Shown here piece after piece: positions 7,220 to 13,600 of a DNA stretch of 21,935 nucleotides (position 1 is its first letter; each line of letters starts with the position of its first letter). This stretch comes from Ruminococcaceae bacterium UBA7067 (GTDB lineage Bacteria; Bacillota; Clostridia; Oscillospirales; Acutalibacteraceae). The notes below the pieces were generated by a model. It ran no database searches. It was not told where the DNA came from and saw only the letters and a list, made by a program, of their open reading frames with translations. The stretch spans positions 1 through 21,935 of the forward strand of contig DKZT01000070.1 in NCBI GenBank assembly GCA_002493755.1, given 5' to 3'. The position numbers and the translations under genes were made by a program.

Positions 7220-9732
7220 TTGACAGCACTCCTCAAACGGTTAGACCATTCTTTCACTTTTGAAGGCTCGTCAAACCAATACTCTTTGAGCAATGGGATA
7301 ATTTCAAACTCAACAATATCGGTCAGCGTGTTCTCCTTAATTTCCTCAATATCGCAGAAATAGCTGTGACCGATACAGAAACCCTCGCCGAGAGAATCAT
7401 CATCGGCTATCTTCTGATTCAGGCTGATAACGCAGTCAATCAGTTTGTTGAATTTATCATTTTCCAATCCGTACTGATATTTTCTAAAGCCCTCTGATTC
7501 AAACGCAGGCTTCATTTCAAAGAACGCAAAACGCCTGCGGAGCGCATAGTCAATCATCGCCAAGCTTCTGTCGGCTGTGTTCATCATACCGATAATGTAA
7601 ACATTTTTCGGGACGGAAAACTTGTCCGAAGAGTAGAGCAACTGAATATCATTACCTCGCTTATCGGCTTCAATCAGCATAAACAGCTCGCCGAAAATCT
7701 TACTGAGATTGCCACGATTGATTTCATCAATGATAAAGAAATACTCGTTTTCTTTATCATCGGACGCTTTCTTGCAGAAGTTGTAAAATGCGCCCTTCTT
7801 AATTTCAAAATTCATTCCTGTGCTTGACGGACGGAAGCCCTCGACAAAATCCTCATAGGAATAACTTTGATGAAATTGAACAAGATGCACACGTTCGGGA
7901 TCCTTAACGCCCATCATTGAATAGGCAAGACGCTTTGCGGCGTAGGTTTTACCGACACCCGGAGCACCCTGCAAAATGACGTTCAATTTCTTACGGAGCA
8001 GTCCTTCTAACGTGTCATATTGTTTTTCACTGATATATACGTCTGCAAGAAAGTTCTCTTTGGTATAGGTGTTCAGCGGTTCTTCCTCGACATCAATATC
8101 ATCGTCATCATCTTCTGTGTCAAACATTGCATTGAGCTTTTCAACATATTCCGTATATTGGGTAATATCAGTCAGCGTTTTCATAACTGCCTGACCGGGA
8201 TGTTCCCATTCACCGATGTCTGTCCACTTTACTTTACGGGTGTTATTATACTCATCTTCGCTACTGTCATCATATATATAACCGGACTCAACAACGCCAC
8301 GACCGATTATTTTATACATACCTTGCTTAGCGAAAACAATATCGCCCGGTTTCATCTCATTGGCAAACTGCCAAGTAGCAAGAGCTGCATTGCGATAAGG
8401 CTTATTGTCGCCGTAGGTGTCCTGCATAGCAGATTTCATTTCCGATTTTGAAGTGAAGCGTGTCAAATCACCGATTTCACCCCAACCGATGAGCATAATT
8501 CCTTTCTCGGTACATTCACTCCACTTTGAAGCATTATTGCCGGGCGAGTAAATCCAATAGCGCTTTGTGTTTACATCTTCGTCAGCAAGAGCTGAGCCTT
8601 TATCTTCTTTATCTTGCTGGTTTTCTTTAACAATCGTCTTGAAAATCTCTGACGCTAATTCGTCTGTCATATCAACAGTCCAGCCATTTTCGGTGAGTTT
8701 CCAAACACCACGAGTGCTGTTGTCCAAATAACCGCCTCTGACAAGGTACTGCCTTGCCCAAGCAACGTCATTGTTGAATTCAGGCGTTTGCGTCTTACCG
8801 ACAACTGCGCTTGTTTCTTCCTCGGTCAGCTTTTCGTTTTCTATAATTTTATTTCGTGCTTCTTTCGGAGTAGCCGAACCGCCTAAATCTTTGAGCGCCT
8901 GCAAAAGAGGCTTGAACCAACGCAGGAACTTTGCGCCGGAATTAGCATCGCTTTTCTCGGAAAGTTTCTCATATTCATCATCTTGCTTAGATACACTCCA
9001 CGCACTGCAAGAAAAATCTGCCAATGATTTATAGGAACATTTGTCAGATTGAATATAAGCAATGCAATCATCACAAAGTTTTAAGTATATCTCTGCTTTC
9101 GGTGTATCACGCAGATTTTTTACTGTGGCTGTAATTGACTCAGGTAAGCTGTCATTATTCTTTATAAACCACCTATTGCGTGAATCTAAATTTATAAATC
9201 TGTTGGGACGAATCCAGTATAAGCCCATTGACAAATTCCATTTTACGCCTTTTTGTTTCCTAACTGTATTAAAAGCAGAAATAAACTCTTGTCTGTTTTC
9301 TTCTGTATCGTTTTTTGACAGAGTAAGCGCTAATTCAAAAATTGACCAGAGGTTTTGTATATCTGATTCTCCTCTGTTATCTACAAAATAGAAAAAAGTA
9401 GATTTTAGTGGACTTAACACAGGAATTCCGTCAAAAGACATAGGAACATCAGCTTTTATGTCAAACAATTCCTTGAATTCAGTAATAAGTTTTATTCTGT
9501 TCTTTTCAGTTAGTTGTTTATTAAATAATCCAAAAACTGTAAAAGGATCAATATCAACAAGGATATTATTTCCGACTTTATCTCTATCAATAGTCGGCAG
9601 TTTTATCCCTGTAACCTCATAAACCTGCTTTATTTTTTCAATCAGCTCCTGCCGATTGTCCTTATATGCAAGTAGCTTATCTGCAAACTCCTCATAAAAT
9701 GATATCCAATCAAATTGATTCTTAGCGCTCAT
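7216..9732 (-). CDS. mcrB: McrB, GTP-driven motor and DNA-recognition subunit, with Mrr-N-like and EVE-like domains
   Basis: This 838-residue protein ends in the McrB AAA+ GTPase: Walker A GAPGVGKT (589-596), Walker B FFIIDE (665-670) and the signature MNTADRS (717-723) followed by an arginine-rich RRRF. Upstream are several recognition-type regions. Residues 1-250 are a helical N-terminal domain of unknown role. Residues 265-355 resemble the Mrr N-terminal winged helix (LGGSATPKEARNKI ... GVWKLTENG). Residues 390-535 resemble an EVE/PUA-like domain (KRYWIYSPGNNASKW ... KPGDIVFAKQG ... KIIGRGVV), a fold known to read modified bases. An acidic linker (539-551) precedes the motor. The ATG has AAGGGG upstream. 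It heads the defence operon mcrB-mcrC-RT on the minus strand. Confidence 0.93.
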   Translation of the reverse strand: MSAKNQFDWISFYEEFADKLLAYKDNRQELIEKIKQVYEVTGIKLPTIDRDKVGNNILVDIDPFTVFGLFNKQLTEKNRIKLITEFKELFDIKADVPMSFDGIPVLSPLKSTFFYFVDNRGESDIQNLWSIFELALTLSKNDTEENRQEFISAFNTVRKQKGVKWNLSMGLYWIRPNRFINLDSRNRWFIKNNDSLPESITATVKNLRDTPKAEIYLKLCDDCIAYIQSDKCSYKSLADFSCSAWSVSKQDDEYEKLSEKSDANSGAKFLRWFKPLLQALKDLGGSATPKEARNKIIENEKLTEEETSAVVGKTQTPEFNNDVAWARQYLVRGGYLDNSTRGVWKLTENGWTVDMTDELASEIFKTIVKENQQDKEDKGSALADEDVNTKRYWIYSPGNNASKWSECTEKGIMLIGWGEIGDLTRFTSKSEMKSAMQDTYGDNKPYRNAALATWQFANEMKPGDIVFAKQGMYKIIGRGVVESGYIYDDSSEDEYNNTRKVKWTDIGEWEHPGQAVMKTLTDITQYTEYVEKLNAMFDTEDDDDDIDVEEEPLNTYTKENFLADVYISEKQYDTLEGLLRKKLNVILQGAPGVGKTYAAKRLAYSMMGVKDPERVHLVQFHQSYSYEDFVEGFRPSSTGMNFEIKKGAFYNFCKKASDDKENEYFFIIDEINRGNLSKIFGELFMLIEADKRGNDIQLLYSSDKFSVPKNVYIIGMMNTADRSLAMIDYALRRRFAFFEMKPAFESEGFRKYQYGLENDKFNKLIDCVISLNQKIADDDSLGEGFCIGHSYFCDIEEIKENTLTDIVEFEIIPLLKEYWFDEPSKVKEWSNRLRSAVK

Positions 9733-9803
9733 ACTATCGCCCCTTGATGATTGATAATTTTATCATATCATATAATAAAACAAATTAACAGACATAAAAA
9801 CGA

Positions 9804-9847
9804 AAAAGATAATTTTTTATAGGTCTTATGTGTCCCTAACAAACGTG
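9804..9847 (-). repeat. Shared leader motif, copy 1 (upstream of mcrB)
   Basis: Read on the minus strand the segment begins TTGTTAGGGACACATAAG and continues AT-rich to ATCTT. The same motif, about 40 bp with some mismatches, lies at 10971-11011 on the plus strand. Each copy is in the same orientation relative to its downstream gene (mcrB here). It is either a terminal inverted repeat of a nested 1.2-kb segment or a shared operator/leader. Confidence 0.65.
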
Positions 9848-9937
9848 TTTTTCTCGGTAGGAGTAAAAACGCACTGCTTGTTTAGACGTGACATCTTAAA
9901 TACACTAATGTTTGTCGAACGAATTTTCTAAATTTGC

Positions 9938-9966
9938 TTGACAACCAAACGAATGTTCGTTATAAT
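9938..9966 (+). promoter_or_regulatory. Consensus sigma-A promoter with operator-like palindrome
   Basis: TTGACA (9938-9943), a 17-bp spacer and TATAAT (9961-9966) match the consensus perfectly. The spacer end carries a palindrome with arms AACGAA and TTCGTT around TG. A related AACGAA site lies exactly 30 bp upstream (9918). The gap 9733-10476 (744 bp) has no gene. It holds the shared leader motif, this promoter, the two RNA structures at 9973-10137 and 10222-10306, and the leader of the small winged-helix gene. Confidence 0.85.
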
Positions 9967-9972
9967 AATTAC

Positions 9973-10137
9973 TGTACACAAAACTGTTCGCAGATTGTGT
10001 GCGACAACTGAATAGTGATGAACTTATGAGTGTAAAGAGCTGACGAGCGCAGGAGCATCACCTGCGGGCAGCGCAAAGCCAAAGATGCGCTATAGGGTAC
10101 CGGTACGCTGACAGAAGTGCCGGCTCCGTTCTGTTTT
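9973..10137 (+). ncRNA. Candidate structured RNA from the consensus promoter
   Basis: Transcription from the promoter at 9938 would start near 9973. The RNA can form a CGCAGG/CCTGCG hairpin (10049-10067), then GCGC/GCGC pairing around AAAGCCAAAGAT (10071-10090), and ends in ACAGAA...TTCTGT followed by a T-run (10132-10138), like an intrinsic terminator. I do not recognise the family. It contains no credible ORF. The phrase CGCAAAGCC resembles part of a c-di-GMP riboswitch, but the other conserved parts are missing. Confidence 0.5.
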
Positions 10138-10221
10138 TAGTCATTTGAGTTTAGCTTATTTTAGTGAACGGCAGTACAAATAAGCGCTTTAATTTTTCAA
10201 AAGTTTAATCAAAAAATTTAA

Positions 10222-10306
10222 AGTCAAGTTACATGAGGCTTCTCAACCAAGGGGGTAGTTTACCCTTTTGAAGTTGAGGGAAGTGCCTTGTGTGACTTGG
10301 CTTTTT
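10222..10306 (+). ncRNA. Long near-perfect hairpin with T-run
   Basis: The outer arms 10222-10239 and 10285-10302 pair over 18 bp using several G-U pairs. Inside, CTCAAC/GTTGAG and CAAGGGGGTA/TACCCTTTTG pair around a GTT loop, giving about 34 bp of stem in total. Five Ts follow (10302-10306). It may be a terminator for the upstream RNA, an attenuator, or a separate structural RNA. G-U pairs on both arms suggest selection at the RNA level. Confidence 0.6.
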
Positions 10307-10332
10307 GTCGTGTCAAAATACAACTGAATGAC

Positions 10333-10465
10333 CGTCCGAATGGGATATGATATTGCGATGACCGTAAGTGAGCGATACGACGCTCCGGTGAAAATCCGGC
10401 GCAGGAACGACATTCGGGTAAAGCGGCAAACTTACAACAAAACAGTCACTTTTTACAGTGACAGA
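10333..10465 (+). promoter_or_regulatory. Structured 5' leader of the small winged-helix gene
   Basis: CCGAATG (10336-10342) pairs with CATTCGG (10410-10416), enclosing an inner hairpin CCGG-TGAAAAT-CCGG (10385-10399). A third small hairpin GTCACT/AGTGAC (10444-10461) lies just before the RBS AAGGAG. This resembles a leader regulated by RNA folding. I see no known riboswitch consensus. Confidence 0.4.
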
Positions 10466-10476
10466 AAGGAGAAACA

Positions 10477-10785
10477 ATGACTAAAGGTGAACAAATTGTT
10501 GCGCTGGCAATGGAGAAAGTCAGTCGTGAAGGCTATCCGAAGCTGACCGAAGATCATCCTTTTTTCGGAAGGTTAAGAGCGTTTATGGTTGACAAGCATT
10601 ACTGGATAGGCACAGCTACAGATTTACTTACCGAAATGAACGACACCGTTACGCCGACTAATGCGGTAACAAAACTGCTCAACAAATATTGGTATTGGTT
10701 GAGAAAACGTGACGGTATCGGCATCAATTTTCGGCGTACTAACCGAAGAAGAATCATCGAAATCTATAATCACAGACAACCATAG
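10477..10785 (+). CDS. Small winged-helix protein resembling a primase/helicase C-terminal domain
   Basis: The 102-residue product has the pattern of the winged-helix domain at the C-terminus of plasmid and phage primase-helicases: an aromatic-rich YWIGTATDLL helix, TPTNAVTKLLNKYWYWL, and a basic wing INFRRTNRRRIIEIY. Here it stands alone, with no primase or helicase part nearby. AAAGGAG lies 7 bp before the ATG. A role in binding element DNA (replication or regulation) is inferred only from the fold and from the palindromes just downstream. The protein is strongly basic at its end. Confidence 0.6.
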   Translation: MTKGEQIVALAMEKVSREGYPKLTEDHPFFGRLRAFMVDKHYWIGTATDLLTEMNDTVTPTNAVTKLLNKYWYWLRKRDGIGINFRRTNRRRIIEIYNHRQP

Positions 10786-10850
10786 TGACAGTTTAGGGTG
10801 ACAGATATGTTGACAGTTTTTCAGAACACTGCATAACAATGTTGAATCTA

Positions 10851-10950
10851 AGCAAGCATACTGTTTGTAACCACAAACAGTGCTTGCTGAAACTACCGTG
10901 TATTATCTCAGCAAGCAGACCGTTCGTATCCACAAACGGTTGTTGCTGAG
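10851..10950. repeat. Two tandem ~40-bp palindromic repeats
   Basis: Hairpin 1 (10851-10888) pairs AGCAAGCA..CTGTTTGT with ACAAACAG..TGCTTGCT: 16 bp, a 2-nt bulge and an AACC loop. Hairpin 2 (10907-10950) pairs CTCAGCAA..ACCGTTCGT with ACAAACGGT..TTGCTGAG around an ATCC loop. The two are also direct repeats of each other. Three TGACAG copies at 10786, 10799 and 10811 precede them. The 251-bp gap 10786-11036 holds these repeats and the shared leader motif but no gene. Confidence 0.8.
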
Positions 10951-10970
10951 AAATCACCTCGGAATTTCAG

Positions 10971-11011
10971 CACTTGTTAGGGACACCCTAAGACCTGTTT
11001 TCGAAAATCTT
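10971..11011 (+). repeat. Shared leader motif, copy 2 (upstream of the 91-aa gene)
   Basis: Starts CACTTGTTAGGGACAC and ends AAAATCTT. It matches copy 1 (9804-9847, minus strand) with few mismatches. The core TTAGGGACACCCTAA is a perfect palindrome with an ACA loop in this copy only. It ends 25 bp before the ATG of the downstream gene. Confidence 0.65.
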
Positions 11012-11036
11012 AACTACGAAAGGAAGGTGACAGATT

Positions 11037-11312
11037 ATGTACTATGTTGATGACAAAGGCAAAGTCCTTGATATTCAAACGCCGCTTACCGAAGCACTCA
11101 ACGCAGTCATTGAGGATTACTTCGATATGCTCAGTAAGATGACAGCGGAGCAACGGCTAAACTATTTTAAGTATGAACAGTTCGTTGAACCGTTACGATA
11201 CACACAGGACATTGACAACACAACCTATGTTGTGCGAATGCACTTCAATCAGAACGCTGACAAAACAATCTTGAAGAAGATTGAAAAGATAGTAGAGAAA
11301 GATTCGATTTAG
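11037..11312 (+). CDS. Small element protein of unknown function (91 aa)
   Basis: A soluble protein with no signal peptide or membrane segment, beginning MYYVDDKGKVLDI and ending in a lysine-rich helix (KKIEKIVEKD). AGGAAGG lies upstream of the ATG. It sits directly before the recombinase gene, which has its own promoter at 11325. I do not recognise a characterised family. Its place suggests an accessory gene of the element, possibly in recombination control, but that is inference. Confidence 0.6.
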   Translation: MYYVDDKGKVLDIQTPLTEALNAVIEDYFDMLSKMTAEQRLNYFKYEQFVEPLRYTQDIDNTTYVVRMHFNQNADKTILKKIEKIVEKDSI

Positions 11313-11324
11313 TGCTTTAAAGTG

Positions 11325-11353
11325 TTGAATTTAGCAGTCGGATATGTTATAAT
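11325..11353 (+). promoter_or_regulatory. Promoter of the serine recombinase gene
   Basis: TTGAAT (11325-11330), a 17-bp spacer and a perfect TATAAT (11348-11353) lie 45 bp before the start codon. A 9-bp inverted repeat (CAGTCGGAT at 11335-11343, ATCCGACTG at 11375-11383) encloses the -10 and the expected start site, which suggests autoregulation or an operator. Confidence 0.8.
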
Positions 11354-11397
11354 AAAACTATCCTACAAATACAAATCCGACTGTGGAAAGGAGCAAA

Positions 11398-13077
11398 ATG
11401 AGTAAACAGTCAGATAAAGACAAAATCACAGCTCTGTACTGCCGACTATCCCGTGATGACGAGAACGAAGGCGTATCGGGCTCAATCAAAAATCAAACAG
11501 AAATTTTACAACAATACGCTGCCGAAAACAGTTTCAAAAATACTCGCCTTTTCATAGACGACGGTTTCTCCGGTACAACCTTTAACCGTCCTGCCTTCAA
11601 CGAAATTATGAAGCTCGGCGAGGAAGGAAAAATCGCAACACTGATTGTCAAAGACCATTCCCGTCTCGGACGTAACCGATTGGTAGTCGGTTCCTTGTTG
11701 GAAGAAGAATTTGACCGTATGGGCATTCGCTATATTGCCATTATGGACAATATCGACACCAAAAACGGAATCAGCGATCTTGTACCTATGCAGGACTGGT
11801 TTAACGAGTGGCACGCAAAGAATACCAGTGACAAGGTGCGCAAGGTATTCAAGAGCAAAGGCGAATCGGGCAAGCCATTGACAAGCAATCCGCCTTTTGG
11901 ATATATGAAAAGTCCTGATGACAAGTATCAATGGATAATCGACGAGCCTGCGGCTGAAATCGTCAAGCGTATATTTAAGATGTGCGTATCTGGAATGGGA
12001 CCGTCACAAATAGCCAACAAGCTAAGCGCAGAGAAAGTTCCAACACCAACGGAATACTGGATTAGCGTAGGCAGAAAGTGCGGTAAGCCGCCGTCCGTTC
12101 CGTTTCACTGGTGTCCGGCTATGATAGCGAACATCTTGAAGCGACAAGAGTATTGCGGTGATACCGTCAACTTTCGCAGCACAACCAAATCCTTTAAGAA
12201 CAAGAAGCGTGTTGACCGTCCTGAAAGCGAATGGATAATCTTCGAGAACACCCATCCCGCCATTGTTGACCGTGACACATTCAAACTTGTTCAGAAAATC
12301 CGAGAAGGCAGGCACCGTCAAACACGGACGGGCAAAGTCAGTATCTTTTCGGGATTGGTGTTCTGTGAGGATTGCGGACAGAAGATGTACTACCAATCAG
12401 GCAAGAAGGACCGGCGAGATCCACCGCACTTTATGTGTTCAAGCTATTCCAAGAATCCCGACACCTGTACCTCACACTATATCGGCGAGAGAACGCTGAC
12501 AAACCTTGTTCTTGAAAGTATGCGGCGAGTGTTTCTAAACATTCAGGCTTTTGAAAAGGAATTTGTCCGCAAACAGGTTGAGAGCTACGATTCTGACAAA
12601 AAGAAAGAGCTGACAGCAAAACGCCGAGAGCTTGAAAAGGCAAAGAAACGTATCGCTGAAATTGATAAGCTGATACAGCGAATCTATGAGGACAACGTTA
12701 TCGGTAAACTGAGCGACGAGCGATTCGCAACCTTGAGCAACACATACGAAACCGAGCAGAAGGAACTAAAAGAAAAGCTCCCCGAAATGGAGAGCTATCT
12801 TGAAGCCGAAACAGATAAGACGGTTAATCTGCAAAAATTTGTTCAAAAAGTAAAGGCAATCACCGAGCCAACCGAGTTGACAGGTGAGCTTGTTCACGAA
12901 TTCATCGACAAGATTGTTGTATCAGCCGCCCGCTATCTTGACGGCAAGCGGTATCAGATTATCGACATTTATTACAACGGTGTTGGTATCATCAAACCGC
13001 TTAACCCCGAAGATATGGAAGCAGGCTTCCAACGCCATATGACAGAAATGCAACAGAAACAGAAGAAAACAGCATAA
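11398..13077 (+). CDS. Large serine recombinase (TnpX/TndX-like)
   Basis: The 559-residue protein has the full domain set: a resolvase domain with catalytic Ser18 in YCRLSRDD and the arginine-rich KDHSRLGRNR (85-94); a recombinase domain (about 165-300, PPFGYM ... GMGPSQIANKL); a zinc ribbon with Cys323, 326, 347 and 357; a coiled-coil region (about 390-470); and a C-terminal DUF4368-like tail (HEFIDKIVVSAARYL). Family members excise and insert elements at sites sharing a 2-bp core, GA for TnpX. I chose the ATG at 11398 (AAAGGAG upstream) over the open GTG at 11383. The gene lies 54 bp from the right end, as expected for the recombinase acting on this element. Nothing indicates inactivation. 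Confidence 0.93.
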   Translation: MSKQSDKDKITALYCRLSRDDENEGVSGSIKNQTEILQQYAAENSFKNTRLFIDDGFSGTTFNRPAFNEIMKLGEEGKIATLIVKDHSRLGRNRLVVGSLLEEEFDRMGIRYIAIMDNIDTKNGISDLVPMQDWFNEWHAKNTSDKVRKVFKSKGESGKPLTSNPPFGYMKSPDDKYQWIIDEPAAEIVKRIFKMCVSGMGPSQIANKLSAEKVPTPTEYWISVGRKCGKPPSVPFHWCPAMIANILKRQEYCGDTVNFRSTTKSFKNKKRVDRPESEWIIFENTHPAIVDRDTFKLVQKIREGRHRQTRTGKVSIFSGLVFCEDCGQKMYYQSGKKDRRDPPHFMCSSYSKNPDTCTSHYIGERTLTNLVLESMRRVFLNIQAFEKEFVRKQVESYDSDKKKELTAKRRELEKAKKRIAEIDKLIQRIYEDNVIGKLSDERFATLSNTYETEQKELKEKLPEMESYLEAETDKTVNLQKFVQKVKAITEPTELTGELVHEFIDKIVVSAARYLDGKRYQIIDIYYNGVGIIKPLNPEDMEAGFQRHMTEMQQKQKKTA

Positions 13078-13130
13078 AACCTGAAATATCAAAGTCCGGT
13101 GGAATACCTTCTTTATGTAGTGTGTCCCAC

Positions 13131-13132
13131 GA
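13131..13132. other. Right attachment junction (attR), putative GA crossover
   Basis: The element ends and the macro-gene frame resumes at the first two bases of a Glu codon, the same phase as the left junction. An 11-bp sequence ACCTTCTTTAT at 13106-13116 recurs inverted at 3556-3566 near the left end and could be a recombinase-binding arm. Confidence 0.6.
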
Positions 13133-13466
13133 GAGCTTTTCACAAATGCTCCTGCGCAAGATAGACGAAAAGGGAATTACCGATGCGCAGTGCTACAAGA
13201 AAGCAAACATTTCACGCAAGCTTTTTTCAAAAATTCGGGGCGACATACACTACAAGCCGAGTAAGCCGACGGTAATCGCCTTTGCAATTTCGCTGGAGCT
13301 TTCGCTTGATGAAACAAAAGATATGCTGATGAAGGCAGGCTTTGCGCTGTCACGCAGCAATAAGTTTGATATAATTATCGAGTATTTCATCACGCACAGA
13401 AACTATGATATTTTTGAAATCAATCAGGCGCTTTTCGCCTTTGACCAGAGCCTATTGGGAGTATAA
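13131..13466 (+). pseudogene. Macro-domain protein, 3' part (C-terminal helical domain)
   Basis: This segment encodes ESFSQMLLRKIDEKG ... LSLDETKDMLMKAGFALS ... EINQALFAFDQSLLGV, the C-terminal helical, HTH-like domain that follows the macro domain in homologues I recall. It is in frame with the upstream part when the element is removed. A GTG at 13122 inside the element could start a 114-residue ORF, but there is no well-placed RBS and the only nearby ATG is followed at once by TAG, so it is probably untranslated. Excision of the element would restore the full gene. Confidence 0.75.
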
Positions 13467-13534
13467 AAATTTGTCGCCTGTTATGCGACCACAGCCTTCG
13501 ATAAATTCATTATAATGTAGTCACAAGGTTGATA

Positions 13535-13568
13535 CTAATATAAGCCTACTTTCTATCAGGAATTAGTA
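13535..13568 (+). promoter_or_regulatory. 34-bp regulatory motif, copy 1 (upstream of the vWA gene)
   Basis: Begins CTAATATAAG and ends ATTAGTA; with the preceding TA the ends form a TACTAAT/ATTAGTA inverted repeat. It matches the copy at 14336-14369 at 31 of 34 positions and lies 32 bp before the ATG. Confidence 0.7.
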
Positions 13569-13600
13569 AAAGCCGAAAAAATTTATCGGAGGTTTTGATT

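Larger units (their letters stand above)
3511..13132. mobile_element. Integrated Tn4451-like element carrying McrBC and a DRT-class reverse transcriptase
   Basis: About 9.6 kb of sequence separates the two parts of the macro-domain gene. The proposed ends are GA dinucleotides at 3511-3512 and 13131-13132; joining them restores an uninterrupted frame reading ...LIDESFSQMLL... GA is the crossover dinucleotide documented for the TnpX and TndX recombinases of Tn4451 and Tn5397. The contents also fit this family: TnpV, DUF6809 and small partner proteins at the left, a large serine recombinase pointing outward at the right end, and a defence cargo in the middle on the other strand. I see no relaxase or conjugation genes. 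The exact ends need comparison with an uninterrupted allele. Confidence 0.8.

Noticed and set aside
9910..9960. LexA/SOS box near the promoter
   Set aside because: The sites read CGAACGAATTTTC and CGAATGTTCG. Neither fits CGAAC-N4-GTTCG with correct spacing.
10013..10137. c-di-GMP-I (GEMM) riboswitch suggested by CGCAAAGCC after a hairpin
   Set aside because: The conserved 5' CAGGGCAAACC block and the GGCCTAA and receptor parts are not present, and no ORF with a c-di-GMP role follows directly.
10379..10440. Cobalamin riboswitch suggested by GGTGAAAATCC
   Set aside because: The rest of the B12-box consensus (CCCGCNACTGT part) is missing, and the downstream gene is unrelated to cobalamin.
10851..10950. 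Minimal CRISPR array from the two similar hairpins
   Set aside because: Only two units, each fully palindromic, with no regular spacer set and no cas genes.
13122..13466. Independent small gene starting at GTG 13122
   Set aside because: No well-placed RBS, and the sequence fits the missing C-terminal domain of the split macro gene.
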